A stretch of 64,000 nt of DNA, taken from NCBI GenBank assembly GCA_041663565.1, contig JBAYMJ010000004.1, positions 1 to 64,000 of the forward strand. The letters are read 5' to 3'. Within the stretch, counting starts at the first letter, position 1, and each line of letters begins with the position of its first letter. Made by a program: the position numbers and the translations under genes. The notes beneath the pieces are model-generated. The model had not been told where the DNA came from. It ran no database searches and was given only the letters and a program-made list of their open reading frames with translations. Below, piece after piece: positions 45,412 to 54,924 of this stretch. The stretch is from CAINOH01 sp041663565. GTDB taxonomy: Archaea > Micrarchaeota > Micrarchaeia > Norongarragalinales > CAINOH01.

Positions 45412-46578
45412 TCAGGGCTGGCTCCACTCTATCTCGTAATACTCGAACTTGCTGTCGGCAAGCGCAATGCGCTTTACAAGGTAGTGCGTGACAGCTGTCT
45501 CGCGGTCGCAGATTGCAAGCATCAGGTCGATGCCGTACTTCTTGGAGGTCTCGATTGCCTTGGCAAGCTCCTGGCCGCCAATCTCCTCCTCCTCGGAAAG
45601 CGCGAGCATCGCAAAGCGCGGCCCGGAGGTCTTGGGCGTTTCGATGCCTTCCTTCGCGCGGTGGTATAGAATGAAATCAACGTCGGACGGCACCTCGCGC
45701 CTTGTGCCCGGTATTGCGAGGATGAATGTCTTCTTCACGCCGTGCGCAACTCGGATTGCGCGGCTCCACTCGGAGATGAGCATCTTGCTTTCGCGGGGAA
45801 ACACGTGGATTACGTGCTTGGAGTGCATCCACTCGTCATTCGAGAGCGCGGGAGAGGCTCCGGGAAGGTACAGCCGAAAGTGCGTGCCGAACTTGAACCC
45901 GGTCTTGAGCACGCACCCGCGGAGCCGCCAGTCCTCGTAGACTTCGTAAAGCGCGAGGAAGTCGAACCTGCGCTTGGTTGCCTCCTCGATGAGCCTCTTT
46001 TCGCCCACGTTGAGCACAAGCCCGCAGTGCCTCATAAGGAAAAGCGTCTCGTATGCATCCAGCTTGAGGAAGCGGCCGTGCTTGCGCGCCTTGTAGGTTC
46101 CAAGCTGGCCGAACCAGCCGTTGTCGTAAAGCGAGGCGCCTACTGCGTCGTCGTCGATTACTGTCATCAGGTCGTCGTAGAAGAACAGGCCCTTCGCGCC
46201 AATCTTGAACGGCTTGAAATCCCCCGACGGGTACTTCTTGACCGGGTTTCTTCCGTAATTCTTCTTGGCCTCGGAAAACTCGCGGGCAATAAGGCCGCGG
46301 TCGCGCCAGTCCTTGTAGCAGAAGTAGCGCGCTAGGAACTTTTTCGAGCGGTCGCACTTTCGCGCGACGTCGTTGAACGACAGCAGCTTGCCCGAAGGAC
46401 CCTTGCACTCGGCGTTGCGAACGTCGAGCAGGTAAAGGGCTTCCTCTGCCGAAAGCTCCAGCTCGAACTTTCCCTTTTCCTTCTTCTCCACGCCGTAGAA
46501 GCTGCGGTCAAGCGCCTGGACTGAGACCAGGTCGCGCACTGTCGCCTTCTCTCCGTCGAATCCGAAAACTACGCCCAT
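45412..46578 (-). CDS. endA: tRNA-splicing endonuclease, three-unit architecture
   Basis: 388 residues. The central unit (about 165-305) has YEVYEDWRLRGCVLKTGFKF and FRLYLP, MHSKHVIHV, RVAHGVKKTF: Tyr237, His252 and Lys282/283 fit the catalytic triad. The N-terminal part repeats the WRDRGLI pattern of a noncatalytic unit. The C-terminal part (about 310-388) resembles another C-terminal nuclease lobe (DLMLAICDRETAVTHYLVKR). This alphaN-alpha-betaC order and length match the epsilon2 enzyme described from ARMAN archaea. It cuts bulge-helix-bulge introns such as that in tRNA-Lys here. Confidence 0.85.
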   Translation of the reverse strand: MGVVFGFDGEKATVRDLVSVQALDRSFYGVEKKEKGKFELELSAEEALYLLDVRNAECKGPSGKLLSFNDVARKCDRSKKFLARYFCYKDWRDRGLIAREFSEAKKNYGRNPVKKYPSGDFKPFKIGAKGLFFYDDLMTVIDDDAVGASLYDNGWFGQLGTYKARKHGRFLKLDAYETLFLMRHCGLVLNVGEKRLIEEATKRRFDFLALYEVYEDWRLRGCVLKTGFKFGTHFRLYLPGASPALSNDEWMHSKHVIHVFPRESKMLISEWSRAIRVAHGVKKTFILAIPGTRREVPSDVDFILYHRAKEGIETPKTSGPRFAMLALSEEEEIGGQELAKAIETSKKYGIDLMLAICDRETAVTHYLVKRIALADSKFEYYEIEWSQP

Positions 46579-46645
46579 GAATTACTACCCGCCAAGAGGC
46601 GCGTATGACACGTTTATATCCTTCAGGATTTTTGCTTACTATTGT

Positions 46646-47086
46646 ATGGCATCCCATAAATTAAACAGGTGCAAAGGCCAGGTCTCGCTCGAATACGTCG
46701 TGATGGTCGGGCTGGTGCTTGCGGCGTGCGTGCCCGTCTGGATACTCGCACAGGACCGCATCTCGGACGCGCAGACGGAACTCGACGCGGTGACCGCGCA
46801 GGCGTCCGTTGACGCCTTGGCCAAGGCGGCCGACTGGGCGGCGCTGTCCGGATACCCCGCAAGGCGCACCGTTGACATCGAGCTTCCTCACACAGTCCAA
46901 GGCGCGCTTGTCGCAGGACGCGAGGTGCGCATACTGTTCTACGGCTCTGCAGGGCTTTCCGAAGCTTACGCCGTTTCCGAAGCCAACCTCACCGGGACGA
47001 TACCCATCGGCGGCTCGAAGGTGACGATGGTGGTTGCCGCAAGCCAGTCGCAGCCTGGGAACGTCACAATAGGGCAGGCGGGTTAA
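46646..47086 (+). CDS. Pilin-like protein with class III signal peptide
   Basis: 146 residues from ATG 46646. The N-terminus (NRCKGQVSLEYVVMVGLVLA) has K-G-Q-x-x-x-E followed by a hydrophobic helix, the class III pilin form. First gene of the pilus operon; the stop precedes the next ATG by one base. Confidence 0.75.
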   Translation: MASHKLNRCKGQVSLEYVVMVGLVLAACVPVWILAQDRISDAQTELDAVTAQASVDALAKAADWAALSGYPARRTVDIELPHTVQGALVAGREVRILFYGSAGLSEAYAVSEANLTGTIPIGGSKVTMVVAASQSQPGNVTIGQAG

Positions 47087-47087
47087 G

Positions 47088-47480
47088 ATGCGTCGCGGCC
47101 AGGTAGCCATGGAATTCGTCGCAGTCTGCATGCTCCTCATACTCGTGTGGACCGCGTTCTCGATGCTCTCGGCCGAGTGGAACCGCAGGACCTATTCCGT
47201 CGCGGCATCTGCTGACGCGCAGGCCCTCCTTGAGAAGATTTACAACGAGGCTGTTGACGCGAAGGCTGCCGGACCGGGCTACTCGCACGCGTTTGCGGTG
47301 CCTGCCGCGCTTGCGGGAAACCAAAACTACACCGTGAGCATCTATCCAGCATACTCCACGATACAGATTGCATTCAAGGATTCAAGCGCATCAGCCGTGC
47401 TCCCATTCAGCGCATCCGGAAGCGCCGGCTGCTGCACCGTAAGAGTGACTAATGACAATGGCAACGTCGTGTTCTCATAG
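47088..47480 (+). CDS. Pilin-like protein with class III signal peptide
   Basis: 130 residues. MRRGQVAMEFVAVCMLLIL is a class III signal with G-Q-x-x-x-E. The rest is short, beta-rich and ends with a Cys-Cys pair region (GSAGCCTVRV). The next gene overlaps it by 29 bases. Confidence 0.75.
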   Translation: MRRGQVAMEFVAVCMLLILVWTAFSMLSAEWNRRTYSVAASADAQALLEKIYNEAVDAKAAGPGYSHAFAVPAALAGNQNYTVSIYPAYSTIQIAFKDSSASAVLPFSASGSAGCCTVRVTNDNGNVVFS

Positions 47481-48042
47481 GCGCCGTGGCAACCACCGCC
47501 GCGGCCAGGTGCTTAGCGCGGAAATAGTGCTCGCCACATTCGTGTTCGTGATGGCCGTTGCCATCATAAACCACGCCTACTCGCGCACTCTTGAGGCGGG
47601 GCTCTCGATGACGTCGGGCCAGCGGGACGTGCGCACTTATGCGGGGCTTCTTTTGGACGGCCAGGGCAGCCAGCCCGACTGGGACTATGCAAGCCATGAT
47701 GCCCGGCCGCTAACGCTTTCGTCGGACGGCTCAATCAATATCACCAAGGCGGCGGACCTTGTCGCATTGCTTTACGATGACGAGAACGCCACGCTCTCCG
47801 CACTCTCGGCCGGGCCGTACAAGGTAGGGATACGCATAACCGGCCAGGACGGCTTGCCGATTGTGGTTGCCTGCCCCGGCTGCAGCTGCGGCGGCAGGTG
47901 CAACGTCACGCTCGAGTATTACCCGCCGCTTTATTCGAAGAACATCTTCCCGGTCGAGGGCGTTTATAGGCTTGTGAACGCCAACGGCTCGGGAGCGGGA
48001 ATCGGGAACGTACGGCTGCTATTCTACAGGACATACGACTAG
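47452..48042 (+). CDS. Pilin-like membrane-anchored protein
   Basis: 196 residues. A basic N-terminus ending HRRGQVLSAEIVLATFVFVM again gives G-Q-x-x-x-E and one hydrophobic helix. The mature part has a PGCSCGGRCN cysteine cluster near residue 145. Alternative starts inside the first 16 residues are possible. Confidence 0.65.
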   Translation: MTMATSCSHRRRGNHRRGQVLSAEIVLATFVFVMAVAIINHAYSRTLEAGLSMTSGQRDVRTYAGLLLDGQGSQPDWDYASHDARPLTLSSDGSINITKAADLVALLYDDENATLSALSAGPYKVGIRITGQDGLPIVVACPGCSCGGRCNVTLEYYPPLYSKNIFPVEGVYRLVNANGSGAGIGNVRLLFYRTYD

Positions 48043-48056
48043 GATTTGATGACGCT

Positions 48057-48608
48057 TTGGAAAAAAACGCGGGTAAAGGCAGGGGGATTGCGTTCGCAAT
48101 TGACGCGCTGTTCGCAATAGCGGTAGTGGCGGCGTTCGCAATAACTGTCGTGCCCGCAAGTTCCGGCCTGCAGGATGCGGGCGATGCCGCGCCAAGGGCG
48201 GCCTCAAAACTGTCCGAGAGCACGCTCCGAGCGATGTGCCTTGCGACCGCAAGCGAGCTTTCAGCGGCTTCGCCGGAAATCGCCGCAATTTATTCGGACG
48301 GCAACCTCACTGCAAACGATTCGGAAATGACCTTGTGCCAGCTTCTCGCCAGGCTGGAAGCCGAGGGCAACGGCTCGGTCTTGCGGGCAAAGAACGTAAC
48401 TGCACAGGTGTTCGGTCCGCTTGTGCCGCAGACAATGGGGCTTGCGGTCTATGCAGATGGCGCGCTAATCTACAACACCACTTTCGAGCCGCCGGCGCCA
48501 ATAGCGCTGCACTCGTCAGCGGCATACGTCTACTCCTATGGGAAGGCCGGCGTTTCTACAGCGCCAATCGGGCCGGTAAAAATCGAGGCGAGGAGCTGGT
48601 GGCCATGA
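48057..48608 (+). CDS. Membrane-anchored exported protein of the pilus operon
   Basis: 183 residues from a TTG start. A hydrophobic helix (about 12-35, FAIDALFAIAVVAAFAI) follows a short basic N-terminus, without the exact G-Q-x-x-x-E. The mature part is Ala/Ser-rich. Its TGA overlaps the next ATG. Confidence 0.65.
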   Translation: MEKNAGKGRGIAFAIDALFAIAVVAAFAITVVPASSGLQDAGDAAPRAASKLSESTLRAMCLATASELSAASPEIAAIYSDGNLTANDSEMTLCQLLARLEAEGNGSVLRAKNVTAQVFGPLVPQTMGLAVYADGALIYNTTFEPPAPIALHSSAAYVYSYGKAGVSTAPIGPVKIEARSWWP

Positions 48609-49156
48609 GACGCGGTTTTGCCTACTCGCTTGCTGCTCTTGCGCTCGCCCTAGCTGTCGCGCAGGCAGCGATAATCTTTTCGTCGGCCCAGTCGGGCGTT
48701 GCGTACGAACGCAGCTCGCAAAAGGACGCAGTTGAGTTCGCCGCGTTTTCAGAGGGCACTGCCGGGCTCCAATCAGGACTGCTCCTCAGCTGCGGCCTTG
48801 CGTTTGAGGCTGCAAAGGACTACGAGGAGTCCACCAATTCCACGTTCGTAAACCGGTCCTGCGTGCTGACGTTCCTTGCAAGGGACGGCAGCGTCACAAA
48901 CGCCACCTGCCCGGGCGAGCCTTTTGCCCTGATTGAGACTTCCAACCAGGCGTATTCGCTTTCAGGCTGGCAGCAGGCCGCGGCATCGGAAAGGACAGGC
49001 AGCGTGGGAATCTCTTCGGAGGTTCTGTCAGCCTATGCGACGGGGAACGCAACGCGCGCGATGTGCGACGCAACCGCACTGGTCACTGCTGCCACCCCTG
49101 GCAATTCCACATTCATTTCGAGAACGTACGCGGCGCAAAGGACGGTGCAAAACTAG
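48605..49156 (+). CDS. Exported protein of the pilus operon
   Basis: 183 residues from ATG 48605, overlapping the upstream stop (ATGA). MRRGFAYSLAALALALAVAQ is a membrane helix after an R-R-G start, like a degenerate pilin signal. Cys pairs at mid-length and Asn-x-Ser/Thr sites suggest an extracellular domain. Not assigned further. Confidence 0.65.
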   Translation: MRRGFAYSLAALALALAVAQAAIIFSSAQSGVAYERSSQKDAVEFAAFSEGTAGLQSGLLLSCGLAFEAAKDYEESTNSTFVNRSCVLTFLARDGSVTNATCPGEPFALIETSNQAYSLSGWQQAAASERTGSVGISSEVLSAYATGNATRAMCDATALVTAATPGNSTFISRTYAAQRTVQN

Positions 49157-49255
49157 CGCAAATATGACAGGCGGGCTTTTATTTGGCACGACATTAATAG
49201 TGCCATAAGGGCAAATGCAGTAAAACTGCGCAAATCCTAAGAGGGCTGAAGACTT

Positions 49256-49822
49256 TTGGCTGGAACAGGCGACGCAGGCTCATCCGAAAAGGCGATTGAG
49301 ACGGTAGTGGACCGGCTCTACGACCTTGTCAACGCGAAGAAGTCGGTGACCGTAAGGGAAGTCGCCAAGGCGCTGTCGATTTCCGAGCCCCAGACCGAGA
49401 AGCTTGCCCGGCTGCTCGAGTCGTCCAAGCTGGTGCAGGTAAACTACAGCCTTTCTGAAATAATCATCACCATCGCCGAGGAGGCCAAGGCGGCCCCGGC
49501 CGCAGCGGCCACCGAGCCGGACCCAGCTGAGCGCGCCATCCTGTCCTCCTGCGACGAGGTAGCGAGGGCGAAGGCGGTGCTCGAGTTTTCCAGGCGCCAA
49601 GTCGAGCAGCTTTCAGGCAGGCTCGCACAGTCGGCTTCGCAGCAGGCTGCCGCAATCAAGGCAAAGGACGTGAGCCCGGCTTTGCGAAGGAGGCTTGAAG
49701 GCATCGGGTCGGACGCCGCCCAGGCGAAGGCCCACGCAACCGCCGCCCTGGCAGCGGCAACGGTTCTCGAGGAGGCCAGCCAGAGGCTTTCGCAGGTCGC
49801 GACACGCAAGGGTGCAAGATAA
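49256..49822 (+). CDS. Winged-helix-like and coiled-coil protein of the pilus operon
   Basis: 188 residues from a TTG start. Residues about 10-75 (VTVREVAKALSISEPQTEKLARLLES) look like a winged helix-turn-helix; an Ala/Pro-rich linker and a long Ala/Gln-rich helix follow. The stop overlaps the ATPase start by one base (TAATG), tying it to that gene. It could regulate the operon or be a cytoplasmic assembly part. Confidence 0.6.
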   Translation: MAGTGDAGSSEKAIETVVDRLYDLVNAKKSVTVREVAKALSISEPQTEKLARLLESSKLVQVNYSLSEIIITIAEEAKAAPAAAATEPDPAERAILSSCDEVARAKAVLEFSRRQVEQLSGRLAQSASQQAAAIKAKDVSPALRRRLEGIGSDAAQAKAHATAALAAATVLEEASQRLSQVATRKGAR

Positions 49823-51318
49823 TGAAAATCCTAGACTCGTACAGCGTTGAAAGCGAGGGCATACCCGCCCTGATACAGATAGTGGACGACGAGTCGTTCA
49901 CCAACATGTACATGCTACACCGCGCCAAGGTGCGCAAGTCAACTGAGGCGGTGATGGACTTCCTCAAGCAGCGCGTCATCGACGCAGTCAACATCAGCGC
50001 GTCCGAGATAGCCAACTTCAGCGCGTGGGAAAAGCTTCGCGCGAACGTCAAGAAGAAGGCCCACGAGCTCGTGCGCACCGAGCTTGGCAACCTCGACCCC
50101 AAGGAGGAGGACTTGCTCGTGGGGAAGCTCCTGCAGGAGATGCTCGGCATCAGCGAGCTCGAGTTCTTCCTGAGCGACGAGCAGCTCGAGGAGGTCGTGG
50201 TCATCTCCTCCAAGGACCCCGTGTGGGTGTACCACCGCAAGTACGGCTGGCTCAAGACCAACGTGAACATCGACACCGAAGAGCAGATACGCAACTACGC
50301 GGCCATAATGGGAAGGCGGGTTGGCAAGCAGATAACAAACCTCGACCCGCTGATGGACGCGTACCTGCTTTCCGGCCACCGCGTCAACGCGACCCTCGCG
50401 CCGGTCTCGGCGAAGGGCAACAGCATCACCATACGCAAGTTCCGCAAGGACCCGTTCACGGTCATAGACTTCATGAACCCTAACCTCAACACCACCTCGG
50501 TCGAGGCGCTCGCGTTCATCTGGCTTGCGGTGCAGTACGAGATGAACCTCCTGGTTGGAGGAGGGACCGCAAGCGGGAAGACGTCGTTCCTCAACGCAAT
50601 ACTCGCGTTCACCCCGCCGAACCAGCGCATAGTCAGCATCGAGGACACGCGCGAGCTCATGCTCCCGACGTACCTGCACTGGACGCCGATGGTCACGCGG
50701 CTGCCGAACCCCGAAGGCAAGGGCGGCGTGAGCATGCTCGACCTTGCGGTGAACTCCCTGCGCATGCGGCCCGACCGCATCGTGCTCGGCGAAGTGCGCA
50801 GGCAGAACGAGGCCGAGGTTCTCTTCGAGGCAATGCACACCGGACACTCAGTGTATTCCACCGTCCACGCGGATGACGCGTCCCAGATGAAGGCCAGGCT
50901 CATAAGCCCGCCCATCAACCTGCCCGAGCAGTTCCTTTCGGCCATGCACCTTGCGGTAGTGCAGTACCGCCAGCGCAGGACGGGGATACGCAGGACGACC
51001 GAGATTGCCGAGATAATTCCCGGCGAGCGCGGGGTCAGCTTCAACGTGGTGTACCAGTGGAACGCCCAGGACGACACCCTCGAGAAGGTCGACGAGCACA
51101 TGAGGGTCGACAACGAGATTAAGGCCCGGACCGGCATGAAGCAGAAGGAAATCACTGCAGACCTTGAGCAGAAGAAGGCAATACTCCTTGCGATGTCCGA
51201 CGCGGGGATAAGCAAGGTGGACGACGTGGGAATGATATTCGCAAAGTACTACAAGTCGCCCAAGCTGGTGGCCGAGAGCGCGCAGAAGGGCGCGAGGGAG
51301 ATGCGCAAGCTCCTGTGA
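49822..51318 (+). CDS. Type IV pilus assembly ATPase (GspE/PilB/FlaI family)
   Basis: 498 residues. Secretion ATPase core with Walker A GGGTASGKTS (about 244-253), Asp box SIEDTREL, Walker B RIVLGEVR and His box GHSVYSTVHADD. The N-terminal about 100 residues are helical. It powers pilin extraction and assembly from the cytoplasmic side. The two T2SF membrane genes follow directly. Confidence 0.93.
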   Translation: MKILDSYSVESEGIPALIQIVDDESFTNMYMLHRAKVRKSTEAVMDFLKQRVIDAVNISASEIANFSAWEKLRANVKKKAHELVRTELGNLDPKEEDLLVGKLLQEMLGISELEFFLSDEQLEEVVVISSKDPVWVYHRKYGWLKTNVNIDTEEQIRNYAAIMGRRVGKQITNLDPLMDAYLLSGHRVNATLAPVSAKGNSITIRKFRKDPFTVIDFMNPNLNTTSVEALAFIWLAVQYEMNLLVGGGTASGKTSFLNAILAFTPPNQRIVSIEDTRELMLPTYLHWTPMVTRLPNPEGKGGVSMLDLAVNSLRMRPDRIVLGEVRRQNEAEVLFEAMHTGHSVYSTVHADDASQMKARLISPPINLPEQFLSAMHLAVVQYRQRRTGIRRTTEIAEIIPGERGVSFNVVYQWNAQDDTLEKVDEHMRVDNEIKARTGMKQKEITADLEQKKAILLAMSDAGISKVDDVGMIFAKYYKSPKLVAESAQKGAREMRKLL

Positions 51319-51329
51319 GGTGACAAGCG

Positions 51330-52214
51330 GTGGAAAGCAAGATACCCATACTGCCGTTTTCGCTGGTGCCCTCGCAGTTCCTGTTCGTCCTGGCCGAAAA
51401 GACGCGGCCCATAGGCAACGCCGTGCAGGCTTGGATGCCCATACTCGGCGACGACCTGATGGGCGCGGGGTACGGGAACCTCGACGCCGACGCGTACGCG
51501 ACCGCGTGCGTGCTCAACGCGTTCACGAACTTCTTCGTCTCGTTCCTCTTCATCAACCTGCTGGGCGTGCTTGCGCTCACGCCGATGCTGCTCCTCGCTG
51601 GCCTTGCCTCGGCCGGGATTGGGGTGGCGACGCTGGTCACCTGCCTGGTGTACCCGCAGATAGTCGCATCGCAGCGGAGGCGCGCAATCGACGCGAACAT
51701 GATAACGGCCACGAGGCAGCTGCTCATCCAGATACGCTCCGGGGTGCCGCTGTTCAACGCGCTCCTTTCGGTGAGCACTGGGCACAACAAGGTGTCGGAC
51801 GAGTTCTACAAGATAGTCGCGCAGCTCAACGCGGGCGTTGCTGAGGCCGACGCGCTCGCCGAGGCGTCCGCAACGTCGCCTTCGATGCAGTTCCGCAAGG
51901 TCGTGTGGCAGCTTTCCAACGCGCTCAAGGTGGGCACCGACGTGGGCCTTGCGCTCGAGGCCACGCTTTCCGAGCTTGAGCACGAGCAGACCGAGCAGAT
52001 CAAGAAGTATGCGCAGGAGCTCTCGCCGCTGACCATGATATACATGATAAGCGCAATCATAGTACCGAGCCTGGGAGTGACCCTGCTCATAGTCATAGGC
52101 TCGCTGCTTTCGTTCCCGATTCCCAAGGCCCTGCTCGTGGTCATATTCATAATAATGGTCGGCTTCCAGGCTTTCTTCCTCGACTTCGTCTCAACCCGGA
52201 GGCCGGTGGTGTAG
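51330..52214 (+). CDS. T2SF (TadC/PilC-like) pilus membrane platform protein 1
   Basis: 294 residues from a GTG start. Two N-terminal membrane segments (about 65-110), a cytoplasmic T2SF helical domain (RQLLIQIRSGVPLFNALLSVS) and two C-terminal segments. It is one half-size platform subunit, as in TadB/TadC pairs. Confidence 0.85.
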   Translation: MESKIPILPFSLVPSQFLFVLAEKTRPIGNAVQAWMPILGDDLMGAGYGNLDADAYATACVLNAFTNFFVSFLFINLLGVLALTPMLLLAGLASAGIGVATLVTCLVYPQIVASQRRRAIDANMITATRQLLIQIRSGVPLFNALLSVSTGHNKVSDEFYKIVAQLNAGVAEADALAEASATSPSMQFRKVVWQLSNALKVGTDVGLALEATLSELEHEQTEQIKKYAQELSPLTMIYMISAIIVPSLGVTLLIVIGSLLSFPIPKALLVVIFIIMVGFQAFFLDFVSTRRPVV

Positions 52215-52217
52215 GAC

Positions 52218-53252
52218 ATGAAGGCCAGCCGCATAATCATAAGGTCGTCCTACGCCCTTCCCAGGAGGTGGGTCGAAGCAATCGGAAAGCTCCTTGCAAA
52301 GGGCGGTTTCGACACCACGAAGAACCGGTACCTGATAGGCCTCTGCATGCTCGGCGCGGCCTCGCTCGGCATCCTCGTTTTCCTCATATTCGCAGTAGTC
52401 ACGGCCGACTACAGGTTCGCGGCGTTCTCCGGGCTCCTCGTGGTGATGGCCGAGGTCGGCGGCGCGTACGTCATCCTGAAGTCGACCGCGTACCAGAGGA
52501 GCAGGAAGATAGAGAGCGTGCTCCCGGACGCGCTGCGCATCATCTCGGCGAACATGCGCGCGGGGATGACCGTCGAGAACGCTCTCTGGTCGGCAGCAAG
52601 GCCGGAGTTTGGGCCGTTCAGGGACGAGCTGAGCAGGGTTGCTGCGGACACGTTCGGCGGGATGCCAATCGAGGACGCGCTGCTTGCGATGCCCGACCGG
52701 GTCGACTCGCGGCTTCTGGAACACTCGGTGAACCTGATGGTCGGAGGCCTGCGCCTGGGAGGCAGGATGACCGACCTGCTTGACCGCATCGCGGCAGACA
52801 TCTCGTCGCGGCAGGGCCTGCAGCGCCAGATAGAGACATCGACTACGACGTACTCGATATTCATAGTGTTCTCCGCGCTCGTAGCGGCACCCATGCTGTT
52901 TGCGGTCTCGACGTTCTACTCCGAAATCAACGAGACTACGCTCACCGGCTTCACCTCAGGGATGCAGATAGACTCGGCCGCCAGGGCGCGCATCTCAAGT
53001 TCGGGCATCCCGATACTACTGCCTTCACAGCAGGACACCCAGACGGACCAGATAGCGTTCGCCGACATCCGGCTGTTCTCCCTAGGCGTGATAATCATCA
53101 TCGCGTTCTTTGCCGCCCTGCTCATCGCCCAGATAAAGGAAGGCGAGTCGCACCGGGGGCTTTCCTACGTGCCGATATTCGTGGCAGTAGCGATGGCGGT
53201 GTTCATAACCAGCCTGTTCGGGCTTGAGACCGTGTTTGCGGGAATGGTCTGA
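52218..53252 (+). CDS. T2SF (TadC/FlaJ-like) pilus membrane platform protein 2
   Basis: 344 residues. Membrane segments near 38-80, a T2SF domain (LPDALRIISANMRAGMTVEN), then three C-terminal segments. It is distinct from the preceding T2SF protein, which lies 3 bases upstream; together they probably form the platform for the ATPase. Confidence 0.85.
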   Translation: MKASRIIIRSSYALPRRWVEAIGKLLAKGGFDTTKNRYLIGLCMLGAASLGILVFLIFAVVTADYRFAAFSGLLVVMAEVGGAYVILKSTAYQRSRKIESVLPDALRIISANMRAGMTVENALWSAARPEFGPFRDELSRVAADTFGGMPIEDALLAMPDRVDSRLLEHSVNLMVGGLRLGGRMTDLLDRIAADISSRQGLQRQIETSTTTYSIFIVFSALVAAPMLFAVSTFYSEINETTLTGFTSGMQIDSAARARISSSGIPILLPSQQDTQTDQIAFADIRLFSLGVIIIIAFFAALLIAQIKEGESHRGLSYVPIFVAVAMAVFITSLFGLETVFAGMV

Positions 53253-53353
53253 GCGCCCTTTGCGGCGCGCGGCTCCCTGCGGCCGGCAGACAGCAACGCA
53301 TTAATAAGCGGGGAAAGTAATTTTTGCAGGACGATTCAAACGGTGGTATAGTT

Positions 53354-53818
53354 ATGTCAAAAGGCCAGACTGCGCTCGAATACCTTGTCACTTACGGCTG
53401 GGCCATACTCGGAATCATAATCATCGTGGGAGTCCTCATCAACTTCGGCGTGTTCAACCCGAGCAAGTGGGCCAACGTGCGCCAGCAGGGCGGCTTCTCC
53501 TCGCTTGCGGTGCTTGACCACAGCGTCATAGCGGGGGCCAACGGCAACATGACCATAGCGTTCCAGAACACCCGCGGGAACTCCATCACCATCACGCGTG
53601 TGGTCACGATGGCGGGCGGGTGCGGCTGGTCGGGCTCGCAGCTCCTTACCGTTGACAACCCCGTATCCATCACCACAACTGCATGCAACCAGAGCACGGT
53701 AACCGGCGCAAGCGTCGGCTCCGCGTACGACTTTTCGGACGTCGCGGTGACCTACACCGACTCGGTGTCGAGCATGGCGCACACCGAACGCGGGTTCATC
53801 AAGGGGCAATTCCAGTAG
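53354..53818 (+). CDS. Major-type archaeal pilin
   Basis: 154 residues from ATG 53354 (GGTGG upstream). MSKGQTALEYLVTYGWAILG is the classic archaeal pilin start with K-G-Q-x-x-x-E-Y. A head domain with two Cys follows. A TATA-like CATTAATAAG near 53299-53308 gives it its own promoter, so it could be expressed above the rest. Confidence 0.88.
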   Translation: MSKGQTALEYLVTYGWAILGIIIIVGVLINFGVFNPSKWANVRQQGGFSSLAVLDHSVIAGANGNMTIAFQNTRGNSITITRVVTMAGGCGWSGSQLLTVDNPVSITTTACNQSTVTGASVGSAYDFSDVAVTYTDSVSSMAHTERGFIKGQFQ

Positions 53819-53842
53819 GCAAAGCCCGGCTCTGCAATCCTC

Positions 53843-54772
53843 ATGACCAAGGAACGCTTCCCAAAGGAATACTTGGAAAAATACTCCGCAATACTTGGAA
53901 GCGAGTTCGACAGGTTCATCCATTCCTTCGACAGCAGGGCCAAGAAGACCATCTGGTGCAACTCGCTTTGCATCACCCCCAAGGGTCTTTGCGAAGAGTT
54001 GGCCGGTCGCGACTTTCGCCTGTCCCCGCTTGAATTCTCCGAAAACGCCTTCCAGATAGATTCCGGGCCGGAGAGGCCCGGCCAGGACGAGGCGTTTGCG
54101 CAAGGCAGGTTCAACCTGCAGGAGAAGGCGTCGATGCTTCCCGCAATCGCGCTTGGCGCAAGGCCGGGAGAGCGCATACTCGACGCGTTCGCGGCCCCGG
54201 GAAACAAGACGCTCCAGCTGTGCTGCCTGTGCAACAACGAAGCGGAGATTACCTGCCTTGAGCGCGACCCGACGCGAATTGGCACGCTCCGGTTCAACAC
54301 GAGAAAGTTCGGCATGCGCATCGACGCCAAGAAGCTTGACTTCCAAAAGTTCAAGGATTACGAGGGGTTCGACAGGATGCTCCTCGACGCGCCGTGCAGT
54401 TCCGAGGGGATGGCAAGAAAGAGGCTAGACGCGCTTTCTGAATGGAGCGAAAAGAAAGTGGCAAACATGTCCAAGAGGCAGAAGAAGGCCATCGTGCGCG
54501 GATTTGACCTGCTCAAGACCGGCGGCACCCTCGTCTATTCGACTTGCTCGCTCTCGCCGGAGGAAGACGAGGAAGTCATCGACCATTTACTCTCAAGCAG
54601 GGATGGCGCGAAAGTCGAAAAGACAAAAATAGCCGGAGTAAACGCGTCCAAGGGCATCCCGGAATACAAGGAAAAGGAATACGCCGGCCAAGTCCAAAAT
54701 TGCTCAAGGCTCTATCCCCACGAATGGGACTGCCAGCCGTTCTTCCTTGCAAGGGTCTCAAAGCAAAAGTAG
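53843..54772 (+). CDS. RNA cytosine-C5 methyltransferase (NOL1/NOP2/Sun family)
   Basis: 309 residues. SAM-binding DAFAAPGNKT, catalytic-site motifs LLDAPCSSEG and VYSTCSLSPEEDE with the two active-site Cys, and a C-terminal WDCQPFFLARV. It makes m5C in tRNA or rRNA; which position cannot be told. It starts 24 bases after the pilin. Confidence 0.9.
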   Translation: MTKERFPKEYLEKYSAILGSEFDRFIHSFDSRAKKTIWCNSLCITPKGLCEELAGRDFRLSPLEFSENAFQIDSGPERPGQDEAFAQGRFNLQEKASMLPAIALGARPGERILDAFAAPGNKTLQLCCLCNNEAEITCLERDPTRIGTLRFNTRKFGMRIDAKKLDFQKFKDYEGFDRMLLDAPCSSEGMARKRLDALSEWSEKKVANMSKRQKKAIVRGFDLLKTGGTLVYSTCSLSPEEDEEVIDHLLSSRDGAKVEKTKIAGVNASKGIPEYKEKEYAGQVQNCSRLYPHEWDCQPFFLARVSKQK

Positions 54773-54924
54773 GTCTGGTGACAGCGAAGGAAAAATAGGC
54801 GCAAGCATGCAACCGCTGCGGCTACGAAGGCAGGAGCGCAGCATGACAAGCGGATGCGAAGGGCATATAATCATTGATGCCCAAGTCGTCTTACAAATCT
54901 TTACGAAAAAAGGTCGGTTGCCTT

